Source of the DNA: Isosphaeraceae bacterium EP7
GTDB taxonomy: Bacteria; Planctomycetota; Planctomycetia; Isosphaerales; Isosphaeraceae
Length of the DNA: 64,000 nt
Direction of reading: 5' to 3'
NCBI GenBank assembly: GCA_038400315.1
Contig: CP151667.1
Location: forward strand, 1,065,174-1,129,173
The translations under genes and the position numbers were made by a program. Below the pieces are notes generated by a model. That model had not been told where the DNA came from. It ran no database searches and worked only from the letters and a program-made list of their open reading frames with translations. The stretch's first letter is position 1. Every line of letters begins with the position of its first letter. Shown piece by piece: positions 1 to 8,676 of this stretch.

Positions 1-744
1 ACATCGTCTGACAGTCCGCTCGATTCTCGCGCAGGCGGAGCCCCCGGACCAGTGGCCTCGAAGGCCCGATCGAGGTTCAACGCGCCCTCGCTCCTCCCAT
101 TCCAGCGAAGGACCTCGAAGCCGCCCCGGTCCCGGTCGGCCACATCAGTTCGTTCGGACTCTGTCCTCAAACCAGGACGTTCTCAATAGGCAACAGATTG
201 CCCAGAAGATTGTTGCCGGTTTTTCGCCGCGATCGCAACTGAAAGAGCGTGCTGCGCCCAGCGATTAATCTCGATCCGGCGTGCCAAGCCTTCTTTGGCA
301 ATTCGATCTCAAGGGATACCCTCCACGCCACCCTACATCCGGGTTGCGAAGGTGCGATCTCCAGCGTACAAGCCGCGTCCTTTAACCGGGCACGCGATCG
401 TAACTCAGATGGGGATGACGCGCAATCATTCCTGCAAGACGAGGCTCAAATTGCAGTAAGTCTTGTTGTGAAAATGATTTGCATTAGATTTTTTGGCGAA
501 TGTCGATCCGCCAGTCTTCCAGTTCAGTGCGGAACGAAGCCACTTTCTCTGCGAAACGAACCCAAAACTTAAAAAACGAAACGAACCCGGCGCCGGAGCG
601 AAACGAACCCAATCGTAGCGAAGGTCAGTTTCCTCCTCGGGCTTCTCAAGGAGTCGCGGGACTGCCTCAAGAGAATCGCGCGAGAGGAGGGGCGCCTCGG
701 TAATCGACCGATGATGCAATTTTGCAGCACCTCGATCGATGCCT
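1..744. other. Intergenic stretch without a convincing gene
   Basis: I find no reading frame here with recognisable protein features; the short open frames are compositionally ordinary and overlap one another on both strands. The stretch around 450-500 is more AT-rich than its surroundings. The only clear structure is the short repeat cluster at 530-610, annotated separately. A gene entering from beyond the window's left edge cannot be excluded for the first couple of hundred bases. Confidence 0.5.
530..610 (+). repeat. Cluster of CGAAACGAACCC repeats
   Basis: The 12-mer CGAAACGAACCC occurs exactly at 552-563, 577-588 and 599-610, and a degenerate copy (CGGAACGAAGCC) lies at 530-541. Spacings are 22, 25 and 22 bases. 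The same 12-mer occurs on the opposite strand at 58667-58678 and 58750-58761, with a degenerate copy between them, so this is a dispersed repeat family and not a local accident. An open frame runs through it, but the protein would be a monotony of Asn-Glu-Pro and Lys-Arg-Thr steps, so I do not regard it as a gene. Confidence 0.75.
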
Positions 745-1686
745 TCAATCGAGTCGTTCGAGCGAAACTTCAGGTTCAAGGCGGGCGACCGCGGCCGGCT
801 CGATTGCCCCGGCGTCCCAGACCTCAGCGTTGGCCGAGGCACAGGCGATGCCTCGCCTCAAGGTGTCTTCGACATCGAGGCTCGCGATGAGGGAGTCGGC
901 CAGTCCGGCGAGCAGGCTGTCGCCGGAGCCGATCGGATTAACCACCCGGATGGTGGGCGGCTCAATGCGGTAGCGGGCACCACTGGCGCGGGCCAGGACC
1001 GCACCCGGCCCGTCGGTCACCAAAGCGAGTCGAACGCCTCGGTCCGACCATGACCCCAGAAGCTTCCAGAGATCCTGATCCGAAGGCTCGGCGATGCCCA
1101 GGAATCCGCCGGCCTCGCGACGATTGAGCTGGAGGACGTCGGGCCAGGCGTCGCCGAGGGCTTTCAGCGGCGGGCCGTAGGTGTCCAGCAAGCCCGGGAT
1201 TTCTCGGAGCCGGGCCAGGCCGATCAGCTCGGCGTAAGTTGTGTGGGTTTCAAGGGAAGGGCTCGATCCGGAGAGGGTCAGGGCCTCGATTCCGCCGCCG
1301 GACATGGCGGCCTCCACCAGGCTCAGGAGCCGTTCCGCCTCGTCCTCGGAAATCGCCGGGTCGGGGTCGAAGAAGGCCGTCTGGTCGGCGGTCCCCTCGG
1401 ACAGCACGGTCAGGATCTCGCGGGTTGGCGAGGCGGTCGGGATAACCAGGGGGTCGAATCGGTCCTGGACCTCGAACAGGGTGCGGCAGCGATCGCCGAC
1501 CGACCCGCCCAGGAAGGTCACCGGACGCGCGACCCGCCCCAGCCGGGCCAGGGCCCTGGCCACGTTATTCCCCTTGCCGCCGACGACCTCTCGAACGGAC
1601 AACCCGCGCACGTTCTGGCCGGACGACCAGGGAGGCACGGTCAGCGTCTTGTCCAGGCACGGATTGAGGGTCACGCACAAGATCAT
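745..1686 (-). CDS. PfkB-family sugar kinase, 1-phosphofructokinase-like
   Basis: About 313 residues. It opens with the hallmark of the 1-phosphofructokinase/tagatose-6-phosphate kinase branch (ILCVTLNPCLDKTL), followed by the glycine-rich GGKGNNVARALARLG substrate-binding segment. Near the C-terminus is the PfkB signature NPIGSGDSLLAGLA, whose Asp is the catalytic base. The family phosphorylates sugar phosphates with ATP in the cytoplasm; the exact substrate cannot be read from sequence. I chose the ATG at 1686 because homology begins there; the frame stays open upstream into the preceding glycosyltransferase gene, which ends at 1709. It is the last gene of a minus-strand run with a GT2 glycosyltransferase and two methyltransferases, and there is no PTS fructose transporter beside it. 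Confidence 0.85.
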   Translation of the reverse strand: MILCVTLNPCLDKTLTVPPWSSGQNVRGLSVREVVGGKGNNVARALARLGRVARPVTFLGGSVGDRCRTLFEVQDRFDPLVIPTASPTREILTVLSEGTADQTAFFDPDPAISEDEAERLLSLVEAAMSGGGIEALTLSGSSPSLETHTTYAELIGLARLREIPGLLDTYGPPLKALGDAWPDVLQLNRREAGGFLGIAEPSDQDLWKLLGSWSDRGVRLALVTDGPGAVLARASGARYRIEPPTIRVVNPIGSGDSLLAGLADSLIASLDVEDTLRRGIACASANAEVWDAGAIEPAAVARLEPEVSLERLD

Positions 1687-1708
1687 CGCCGCCTCGTCTT
1701 CCGCAACA

Positions 1709-2785
1709 TCAGCGATGGAAATAGGTTGCGGTCGCCAGTTCGGGATCCTGGGCGACGGCCAGCGGCTCGGTCGGGCTGTCGATGCCAACCCGTCGCCGGA
1801 CTACGTAGAGCGGTCTGCCGCGGACCTGGTCGAGCATCCGGCAGAGGTATTCGCCCAGGACCCCGAGGCAGACCAGCTGGGACCCGCCCAGGAACGCGAT
1901 CAGAAACGCAACCCAGGCCCATCCGGGGACTTCGGCCTGCCCGGTCAGGGCCAGGGCTCCAGCCAGAATCGCCGCCAACGAGGCGCAGAACGCCAGGGCC
2001 GCCCCGGAGACGCTGGCAAGCCGGGGAGGGGCGTCGCTGAAGCCGATCAGGCCGTCGAGCGCCAGCCCGATCAGCTTGCCCAGCGTGTACTTGGGTTGAC
2101 CGCCCGCCCGCTCGGCCCGGTCGACCGGGATCCCACACTGCCGGAAACCGACCCAGGCCCGAAGCCCACGGACGTACCGCCGATGCTCGGGCATTGCGTT
2201 GATCAGGTCGACGACCCGCCTGGACATGACGCCGAAGTCGCCGGCGTCGCGGGGCACATCGATCGACCCGGCCTTGCTCATCAGCCGGTAGAAGCCGGAA
2301 TAGGCCAGACGCTTAAGAAGACCCTCGGCTCGGCTGGCCCGCACCGCGTAGACGACATCCCAGCCCTGAAGATACGCATCCCAGAGCGAGTCAAGGGCTT
2401 CGGGCGGATCCTGGAGGTCGCCGTCCATCACCGCGACGGCCTCGCCGCGGGCCGCGACCAGCCCGGCCGAGATTGCCGCCTGGTGGCCGAAGTTGCGGGA
2501 GAGGCCCAGCACACGGAACCTGGGGTCGGCCTGATTGGCGCGAGCCAGGGCCGCATAGGTGCCGTCGGTCGAGCCGTCGTCCACCACGACGACCTCGGCA
2601 TCCACCCCCAGCCGATCCAGGACCCGGGCGAGTCGGCGGACCAGCTCGGCGATGTTGGCCTCCTCGTCGTAGACGGGCACTACCACCGACAGCTCGGGGC
2701 GAAACGAGGCCCGACCGGCGCCGCCGAAATGCGGCCTCGTCGTCGAGGGTTCATCGTGTCGCATGGCTCGTCCTCGTTTTTTCAT
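1709..2785 (-). CDS. GT2 glycosyltransferase, DPM1/GtrB-like, membrane anchored
   Basis: 358 residues. A GT-A fold is shown by VVVPVYDEEANI, VVVDDGSTDGT and the metal-binding VMDGDLQDPPE. Two hydrophobic segments near the C-terminus (about 255-280 and 288-315) match the DPM1/GtrB/ArnC arrangement, in which a cytoplasmic catalytic domain transfers a sugar to polyprenyl phosphate. By family the product would be a polyprenyl-phosphate sugar donor for envelope glycosylation; the sugar is not predictable. The upstream methyltransferase stops three bases before this start, indicating translational coupling. A second in-frame ATG (2764) would shorten the protein by seven residues. Confidence 0.88.
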   Translation of the reverse strand: MKKRGRAMRHDEPSTTRPHFGGAGRASFRPELSVVVPVYDEEANIAELVRRLARVLDRLGVDAEVVVVDDGSTDGTYAALARANQADPRFRVLGLSRNFGHQAAISAGLVAARGEAVAVMDGDLQDPPEALDSLWDAYLQGWDVVYAVRASRAEGLLKRLAYSGFYRLMSKAGSIDVPRDAGDFGVMSRRVVDLINAMPEHRRYVRGLRAWVGFRQCGIPVDRAERAGGQPKYTLGKLIGLALDGLIGFSDAPPRLASVSGAALAFCASLAAILAGALALTGQAEVPGWAWVAFLIAFLGGSQLVCLGVLGEYLCRMLDQVRGRPLYVVRRRVGIDSPTEPLAVAQDPELATATYFHR

Positions 2786-2788
2786 GGC

Positions 2789-3538
2789 TCAGGCGGCCTC
2801 GGCCAGGGCCGAGTCGGGCGTGTCGTCTCGGCGGGCCAGGGCGATCAGGCTGCCGCCCACAGGCCATCGAACCAGCCGCCCGATCGAGTGGTCCAGCCTG
2901 CTCAGAAGGTCGAGCGCGGCGTTGATCGGCCTCGGTGGGATCGAGACCCGATACTCCGACTCATCCGTGGCGGGGGCCAGCCATCGGCGGGCCAGCAGCG
3001 GGCCGACCGTCCAGGCGAACGCATGGCGTACGTCCACAACCCTCAGACCCGCCCCCTCGATCACGGCGGCCAGGTCTCGCATTCGATAGCGCCTGCGGTG
3101 CTCGTTGACCACGTCATGACGGCTCCAGAGCGAGGGCATCGCCGGCACGGTCAGCAGCAGCCAGCCGCCGGGAGCCAGCGCCGACCGAGCGGCCTTCAAC
3201 GACCCGAGATCGTCGTCCAAGTGCTCCAGCACGTCGAGCATCACAACTAGGTCGTAAGGGGTCGTCGCCCGGAATTCGGGGCCGAAGGGGACGACGCGGA
3301 TAGCACCGGGATGGGTCGCTTCGGCCGCCAGTCTTGCGTCGGGCTCGAGCCCCTCGGCCTCGCCAAGATTGGCCAGGGCATCGAGGACGACCCCGGCGCC
3401 GCAGCCGACGTCGAGGATGCGGGCACCCTCGAGGCGGGGGAGGGCGGCCAGCCGTTTCAGGACCAAGGCCTGGCGCGAACGCCACCACCAGTGGCGGCGG
3501 GCAAGCTCGGCATAGGCTCGGGCGTAGTCGTCGCGCAC
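2789..3538 (-). CDS. Class I SAM-dependent methyltransferase
   Basis: About 249 residues. The SAM-binding motif I is ILDVGCGAGVVLDAL; VVMLDVLEHLDDD is the acidic post-motif region typical of Methyltransf_11/23 proteins. The N-terminal RRHWWWRSRQ segment is common in glycan-cluster methyltransferases. I prefer the GTG at 3538, because the frame upstream of it is low-complexity Arg/Pro sequence without homology character; an upstream ATG at 3667 would add 43 residues. The gene is tightly coupled to the following GT2 gene (three-base gap). The substrate is unknown; the neighbourhood suggests a glycan or lipid-linked sugar. Confidence 0.8.
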   Translation of the reverse strand: MRDDYARAYAELARRHWWWRSRQALVLKRLAALPRLEGARILDVGCGAGVVLDALANLGEAEGLEPDARLAAEATHPGAIRVVPFGPEFRATTPYDLVVMLDVLEHLDDDLGSLKAARSALAPGGWLLLTVPAMPSLWSRHDVVNEHRRRYRMRDLAAVIEGAGLRVVDVRHAFAWTVGPLLARRWLAPATDESEYRVSIPPRPINAALDLLSRLDHSIGRLVRWPVGGSLIALARRDDTPDSALAEAA

Positions 3539-3684
3539 GTGCGGAATCCGGCCGGCACGCCGGCACGCCCGGGGGCAGGGGGGAGATCCATCTCCCCGCC
3601 TCAACTGCGGAATGGGCCGGGCGCGGCGGGCCAGCGGGATGGTCGCCGAGCCTGCCCGCGCCGTCAAGGTCGACCGTCGGAGGT

Positions 3685-4365
3685 TCAGGCAGGGGGCCGA
3701 CGCCAGGCCCAGGTCCAGTGCCGGTCGGAGGTCATCTTGACCCCCGCGGGATCGTATCCCAGGCCGGCCACGATCGACCGAATCTCGGCGAGCGTCAGCG
3801 ACGCATTCAAGGAGTCGCGGAACAGGTCGCGAGCCTCGGCCGACTCCAGCGAGTTGTACAACTCGACGAGGAGGTCGACCTCATAGGCGGAACCGGGCCG
3901 GAAGAGATCCCGGATAAAGAGGGTGCCGCCGGGGGCGACCGACCGGGCCATCTCGGCCAGGGCCGGGGCGGGGTCGGGGATGTGGTGGACGATCGAGTTG
4001 CTGAGGACCGCCTCGAAGAGCCCTTCGTCGCCATCGAGCCGCTTGGCGTCGGCGAGCTGGAGTCGGATCCGCCCGGCCAGGCCCGCGGCCTCGACGTTCT
4101 GGGCCGCCAGGTCGAGCATGTGCCTGGCAAGGTCTACCCCGACGACGCGGGCGGCGGGGTCTGCCAGGCAGAGCGCGATCGGAATCTGGCCGGGGCCGGT
4201 CCCCACGTCGAGGATCTCTCCCCCCCGGCAAGGTCCGTGGAACGCGAGGAAGTCGGCCACGAAACGGAGGTTGACCGCCGAGTGGTCCATCGCGTCGTAA
4301 TTTCTCGCCTCCTCGGGCGAGTCCATCGCTTCGGGCTCGAGCACTCGCGGAATCATGGCAAACAC
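3685..4365 (-). CDS. Class I SAM-dependent methyltransferase
   Basis: 226 residues with a clear Rossmann SAM-binding core: ILDVGTGPGQIPIAL (motif I), VVGVDLARHML (motif II), LADAKRLD, and SNSIVHHIPDP (motif IV region). It is short and soluble with no signal peptide. It lies first in the minus-strand run of methyltransferase, methyltransferase, GT2, PfkB, with a gap of about 150 bases to the next gene. A second ATG three codons in (4356) is an equally good start. The methyl acceptor cannot be inferred. Confidence 0.8.
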   Translation of the reverse strand: MFAMIPRVLEPEAMDSPEEARNYDAMDHSAVNLRFVADFLAFHGPCRGGEILDVGTGPGQIPIALCLADPAARVVGVDLARHMLDLAAQNVEAAGLAGRIRLQLADAKRLDGDEGLFEAVLSNSIVHHIPDPAPALAEMARSVAPGGTLFIRDLFRPGSAYEVDLLVELYNSLESAEARDLFRDSLNASLTLAEIRSIVAGLGYDPAGVKMTSDRHWTWAWRRPPA

Positions 4366-4437
4366 CGTGGCCAGACGGGACGGGGCGTGACGGGGGAGCC
4401 GGCCCTGTTGGCGGCCGACTCCCCGACGGTGGACATG

Positions 4438-5292
4438 TTAGGCGCCTTTGATGGTCGCCGTAGCCTTGCGGAGATTGTCGAGGCAGGCCTTAATATCGGC
4501 CATCGGATGCTCGGGGTTCTCTTCGTATTCGAGCGCCACGCAATAGGGGTACTTCACCTTGGCCAGTGCCTGCACGTACTCGGCGAGCTTGAGGTCGCCC
4601 TCGCCCAGAATCGTGAATGTCTTGGCGTCCTTGACGTCCTTCAGGTGGACGCCGTAGGTGCGCTTGGCGAAGCGGTGGATGGCCTCGACCGGGTCCTGGT
4701 TCGACCGCAGGAGGTGGCCGGTGTCGTTGCACAGGCCGATCCAGTCGCTGTGCCCCTTGATCGCCTTCTCGACGATGTCCAGGGTGTTGTAGCGATGGCC
4801 CGGCCCGTGAGGGTGGATGCCCACGCCAATCTTATACTCCTCGACAAGCGTGTCGAGGTTGTCGAACGAGTCCGGGTCCGGGTCGGCCGAGATATAGTCG
4901 ACGCCCAGGGCCTTGGCGAACTCGAACGTCTTGCGGTTGGCGTCGATGTCCTTGCCGAAGTGGACCACGCCGTAGCCGATCACCTTGACCTGGGCGGCCT
5001 CGGCGAGCTTGCGCGCCTCGCCGATCTTGGCGCTGTCGTCGGCGGTCGGGATGTGGGCGTTGTACGATTCCCAGTAGTGCAGGCCCAGCTCCCTGGTCCT
5101 GGCCAGGGCCTCTTCGAACTTGAAGTGACGCAGGGAATAGCTCTGGATGCCCACCTTGAGAGGGCCGTATTCGCCCTCGTGGAAGGTGCGGGCCAGGGCA
5201 TTCCGGCCCAGGGCCAGTGTCCCGGCCAGGGCCAGGCCGCTGGCGAGGAAATCGCGTCGGTTCGATCGAGACGCGTCGGCATTCGGTCGCAT
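4438..5292 (-). CDS. Tat-exported sugar phosphate isomerase/epimerase-like TIM-barrel protein
   Basis: About 284 residues. The N-terminus carries a twin-arginine signal (SNRRDFLASGLALAG) and the mature part is an AP-endonuclease-2-like TIM barrel: VGIQSYSLRHF, GIHPHGPGHRY, IGLCNDTGHLLRS and LEYEENPEHP contribute the Glu/His/Asp metal-site pattern. Proteins of this kind are annotated as sugar phosphate isomerases/epimerases; some family members act on 3-keto sugars. I chose the ATG at 5292 because it places the Tat motif at the N-terminus; an upstream frame to 5499 is untidy and overlaps the divergent promoter region. It is probably transcribed alone and divergently from the FHA gene. Confidence 0.85.
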   Translation of the reverse strand: MRPNADASRSNRRDFLASGLALAGTLALGRNALARTFHEGEYGPLKVGIQSYSLRHFKFEEALARTRELGLHYWESYNAHIPTADDSAKIGEARKLAEAAQVKVIGYGVVHFGKDIDANRKTFEFAKALGVDYISADPDPDSFDNLDTLVEEYKIGVGIHPHGPGHRYNTLDIVEKAIKGHSDWIGLCNDTGHLLRSNQDPVEAIHRFAKRTYGVHLKDVKDAKTFTILGEGDLKLAEYVQALAKVKYPYCVALEYEENPEHPMADIKACLDNLRKATATIKGA

Positions 5293-5492
5293 GGCAAGTC
5301 GCTCCGTGGGTCCCGTCGAGGGCCGACCCCCCGGCATCTGCTCGGCGGGCCGGAGGGCGAACGTAACCCAATCGGCGGCCAGTCGCCAGGGGCCCGCGGC
5401 GGACGCTTGAGGGCCGCCGGCCGACTGTGCTAGGTTGGTTGCGTCGCGATTGCGGACCCCCCTCGCCTTCGACTCCTGCGGAGGACTCTCCG

Positions 5493-6074
5493 ATGCCACC
5501 GAGCCACGGCAACCTGGGCATCCTCAGACCCGTCGGCGGGGGAGACCCCGTCCAGATCGAGAAGGCCGAGCTGACCATCGGCCGACGGGCCTCCAATGAC
5601 ATCATGCTCGACTTCGAGAACGTCTCGAGCAAGCATTGTGTGATGCGCCTGATCAACGGCGTCTGGAACGTTCGCGACCTGGGCAGCACCAACGGGACCA
5701 CCATCAACGGCTTGCGCATCAACAGTGAGCAGACGGTGATGCCCGACGACGAGCTCGGCATCGCCTCGCACCTGTTCAAGATTGACTATGAGCCGAGCGG
5801 CCAGGCCGTCATCGCCGCCAGCTCCCTCTTCGACGAGGAACTGGCCGAGGCACGCGGTAAGCGGACCTCGCTCCTGGAACTCGCCGGCCTGGCCGACGAG
5901 GACAAGCCCAGGCGCACCCGGCCTTCGAAGGCCCCCGAGAAGATCGAGCGGCTTGCCGCCGATGAGGGAGACTTCGAAGAAACGATGCCACGCGACTTCA
6001 AGCACGGCAAGGTCGCCGCAGACGCCACCAGCGACGAGGACTTCCTCAAGTTCATCGAGGATGAGCTGAAGTAG
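5493..6074 (+). CDS. FHA domain protein
   Basis: About 193 residues. The N-terminal half is a forkhead-associated domain, with the phosphothreonine-binding signature GRR, SSKH and DLGSTNGT in order (roughly residues 25-95). The C-terminal half is acidic and low complexity and has no enzyme motif. FHA domains read Thr phosphorylation by Ser/Thr kinases, which planctomycetes encode in large numbers; none lies in this window. The start at 5493 follows a GCGGAGGA ribosome-binding site at 5478-5485; the frame is open further upstream but without homology. The gene converges on the TlpA-like gene, with a hairpin between them. Confidence 0.85.
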   Translation: MPPSHGNLGILRPVGGGDPVQIEKAELTIGRRASNDIMLDFENVSSKHCVMRLINGVWNVRDLGSTNGTTINGLRINSEQTVMPDDELGIASHLFKIDYEPSGQAVIAASSLFDEELAEARGKRTSLLELAGLADEDKPRRTRPSKAPEKIERLAADEGDFEETMPRDFKHGKVAADATSDEDFLKFIEDELK

Positions 6075-6090
6075 ACTGCCGCCGAGGGAA

Positions 6091-6117
6091 GGCCGCCCCA
6101 ACTCCCGCGGGGCGGCC
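6091..6117. terminator. Bidirectional terminator-like hairpin
   Basis: GGCCGCCCC (6091-6099) pairs perfectly with GGGGCGGCC (6109-6117) across a nine-base loop. It lies exactly between the stop codons of the convergent FHA and TlpA-like genes. No T-run follows on either strand, as is usual in such GC-rich genomes. Confidence 0.7.
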
Positions 6118-6123
6118 CGTTCG

Positions 6124-7083
6124 TCATTTGATGAGCCTGGACAGCACGGCGTCCAGGTTCTCGCCGCGAAGGTCGATCCTCGTGATGATCCCCTCCGGGT
6201 CGATCAGGTAAGACGCGGGGATGTTCACCACGCCGAAGGCCTCGACGAGGTCGCCGTTGCACGTCGGGTTGTGCACCTGGGTCCAGGGGAGCTTCTGCTC
6301 CTTGAGGAAGTCGGTCACTGTAGACTTCGTCTCATCCAGACTCACGCCGACGATCTCCAGGCCCTTGGCGTGATAGGCCGCATAGGCCGCCTGAAGCCTG
6401 GGCAGCTCCTCAAGGCAGGGCTCGCACCAGGTCGCCCAGAAATCGACCAAGACATACTTGCCTCGCAGTGCGGTTGACCGGACGGGCTTGCCGTCCAGGT
6501 CCTTCACGTCGAAGGCGGGGGCCGGCTTGGTCACGCGGTCGAGGCGGGCCAGGTCCGCGGCCACCTTCTGGGCCAGCGTCGAACTCTCCTTGAACCGGTC
6601 CCGGACCAGCTCCAGCACCCGGCCGGCCACTCCGTGCTTGCCCGCGGCGACGGCGGAACCGGCCAGGTTGTCGGCGAAATTGACCGCGAACTCTTCCTGA
6701 TCATCGCCGCTCAGGCCTTCCAGGAGCTGCTGGTATCTCACCAGCGCCCCGTCGAAGTCGGCCGCCTGGGCCCGGGCCATGGTCGACACGATGAGCGCCA
6801 GGCCGCGCACCGCCCCATCGGGCCTGTCGGTGACATAGGCATTTGCCGTCGCCTCCTGATCGGCGAACCAGTCGTGGGCGATGGTGACGTCGAACAGCGT
6901 TGCGTACGCCTGGTCCAGGTCGTCGGCCTTGGGGTCGGCCTTGGCGTAAGCGAGCAGGTCGGCGATCAAGGCTCGATCATGCCTGGACTTGATCGCGGCG
7001 ACGCCCGTCTCGGCGGGTGCGGCGGGCTCGGCCGCCATCGAGGGCGAGGCCAGCAGCAGGAGTGCGAGCAGTTGCGGCTTCAA
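6124..7083 (-). CDS. Secreted thioredoxin-like thiol-disulfide oxidoreductase (TlpA/ResA type)
   Basis: 319 residues. A short Sec signal peptide (LLALLLLASPSMAA) is followed by a helical region of about 150 residues and then a C-terminal thioredoxin fold of AhpC/TSA-TlpA type. The active site FWATWCEPC has its cysteines at 220 and 223; the cis-Pro region is VVNIPASYLID. TlpA-like proteins act in the periplasm, usually keeping cysteines of cytochromes or other exported proteins reduced. The long N-terminal helical domain is common in planctomycete and Bacteroidetes versions, and its role is unknown. It lies downstream of the glycan cluster on the same strand, separated by about 155 bases. Confidence 0.87.
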   Translation of the reverse strand: MKPQLLALLLLASPSMAAEPAAPAETGVAAIKSRHDRALIADLLAYAKADPKADDLDQAYATLFDVTIAHDWFADQEATANAYVTDRPDGAVRGLALIVSTMARAQAADFDGALVRYQQLLEGLSGDDQEEFAVNFADNLAGSAVAAGKHGVAGRVLELVRDRFKESSTLAQKVAADLARLDRVTKPAPAFDVKDLDGKPVRSTALRGKYVLVDFWATWCEPCLEELPRLQAAYAAYHAKGLEIVGVSLDETKSTVTDFLKEQKLPWTQVHNPTCNGDLVEAFGVVNIPASYLIDPEGIITRIDLRGENLDAVLSRLIK

Positions 7084-7239
7084 GCTTCGGTCCTCCCGTT
7101 GAAATCAGTCGATCCCATGACGTGGGCCCTGCTCCGGCGGGCCCCGAGCAAGAGCCGGGACCACCGGGCTCGTGCGCGGACCCCGCCGGCCCAGGGCCCG
7201 CGAGTCTCACACTTGAATGATGCCGGGACGACGCCGGGC

Positions 7240-8676
7240 TCAGGCGCCGCTGGGGATGGCTCCGGCCTGGGACTGGGCCCGAACCCTGGAGGGGCGGGCC
7301 CCGGCGACGACGGGGACCAGGTTGCCGATGAGTTGTTCCCAGCGGGTGCAGCAGGCGTCCTTCTCGTGCCAGTCCAGGAACGCGGCGCGGCCGCTCTGGC
7401 CCTGGCTGGCGGCCTCTTCGGGGTTCTCGGCCAGGCGGATGAGGCCGGCGGTCAGGGCGTCGGTGTCGCCGAGCCTCACGGTCAGGCCGCAGTGCGACCG
7501 CCGGATGGTGTCGGCGCTCTCGCAGTGCTCGGGGCCAACGAAGATGGTGGGCCGGCCCGAGGCCATCGCGCCGTAGAGCTTGCCGGGGACCACGATGCCG
7601 GTCATCTCGCGCCTCATCGAGATCAGGTGGACATCCGCCACCGTCAGCGACTCGTGGAGTCGACCGCGGGGGAAATAGCCCATCAAGCGGACGTTATCGA
7701 GCCCCTCGCGCTCCTTCGCCTCGACGACCTCGGCGAGCCTGGGGCCGCCGCCGACGAAGAGGAAGACGATATCGTCGCGGTCGCGCAGCCGGCGGGCGGC
7801 CTCGAGGAAGTCGTCGAACGTGTGGGCCAGGCCGAGATTGCCCGAGTACATGGCGACGAACTTGCCTTCGAAGCCCAGCTCACGCCGGAGCGCGTGCCCT
7901 TCGCGCGGGATCGGATAGATCTCGTCCTTGCGGCTCCAGACGGGGATCTGCGCAATCCGGTCGTCCCTCACTCGCTTGGCACGGATCAGGTCGGCCATGT
8001 AGGGGCCGAGGACCACGACCTTGTCGGCCTGCCGATAGACGGCGTTGCTCAGCCAGGCCAGGCCGGCGACCACCGGGTTTCTGATCGACATCCGCCCCAG
8101 CGCGATGCTGGCGTCGGGGTGCAGGTCCATGCTCCAGAAGACGTGTCTCGAGCCCTTCAGTCGCCTGAGAATCGTGCCGATGAGGCCCAGAATCGGCGGG
8201 GTGGTCAGGGTGACGACGGCATCGAAGCGGGGGAGCATGATCGCCGCGAACGCCGCCCGCAGGTAGAAGCTGAGGTAGTCGAGCATCCGGGTCAGCGTGC
8301 TCTTCCGCCCCAGCGCGGTGGCCGGCACCCGATGAATGTGTACGCCGTTGTGCGTCTCGGACCGGGGGGAACGCGGCTCGCCCGGCTTGTAGCCCCCCTG
8401 GCTGCACAGGACGTGGCAGTCGTGCCCCTGCGCGGCGAGGTGCTCGGCCAGGTCGGTCAGGTGCTGGGCCGTCGACGCGTGGTCGGGCCAGTAATACTGG
8501 TTGATGAACAGCAGTCGGCGCGGGCCCTCGCCGTGCGACGCGGCCGAGACGACGCCGCGCCAGGCGGTGGCGGCCCCGAGGTCGGAGGGGGCATCCTCGA
8601 TGCGCCAGACCCGGCCCCTGGACCCAGCGTGACCGGAGCCCAGGCCGACCCCGATTCCCTTGGGAATGTTCACCAC
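7240..8676 (-). CDS. GT4-family glycosyltransferase (WbuB/WcaI-like)
   Basis: 478 residues with a GT-B fold. The N-terminal domain starts at LLFINQYYWPDHAST, followed by ALLY-type linker sequence. The C-terminal Glycos_transf_1 domain contains AMYSGNLGLAHTFDD and VPGKLYGAMASGRPTIFVG, the donor-nucleotide binding region. Family members such as WbuB transfer amino sugars during polysaccharide synthesis. The likely start is a GTG at 8676 (a second GTG follows at 8673), overlapping the TGA of the epimerase at 8670-8672, so translation is probably coupled. The first 50 residues are poorly conserved in character, but no internal ATG or GTG lies before the conserved core. Confidence 0.85.
   Translation of the reverse strand: MVNIPKGIGVGLGSGHAGSRGRVWRIEDAPSDLGAATAWRGVVSAASHGEGPRRLLFINQYYWPDHASTAQHLTDLAEHLAAQGHDCHVLCSQGGYKPGEPRSPRSETHNGVHIHRVPATALGRKSTLTRMLDYLSFYLRAAFAAIMLPRFDAVVTLTTPPILGLIGTILRRLKGSRHVFWSMDLHPDASIALGRMSIRNPVVAGLAWLSNAVYRQADKVVVLGPYMADLIRAKRVRDDRIAQIPVWSRKDEIYPIPREGHALRRELGFEGKFVAMYSGNLGLAHTFDDFLEAARRLRDRDDIVFLFVGGGPRLAEVVEAKEREGLDNVRLMGYFPRGRLHESLTVADVHLISMRREMTGIVVPGKLYGAMASGRPTIFVGPEHCESADTIRRSHCGLTVRLGDTDALTAGLIRLAENPEEAASQGQSGRAAFLDWHEKDACCTRWEQLIGNLVPVVAGARPSRVRAQSQAGAIPSGA

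Noticed and set aside
500-703. Small open frame through the repeat cluster
   Set aside because: Its sequence is generated by the CGAAACGAACCC units and has no protein features; better described as a repeat.
1241-3250. Long plus-strand open frame (669 codons)
   Set aside because: It runs antisense to the PfkB, GT2 and methyltransferase genes, which have clear motifs; its own product is Gly/Arg/Pro-rich with no domain.
3334-5433. Long plus-strand open frame (699 codons)
   Set aside because: Antisense to two methyltransferases and the Tat TIM-barrel gene; typical high-GC shadow frame.
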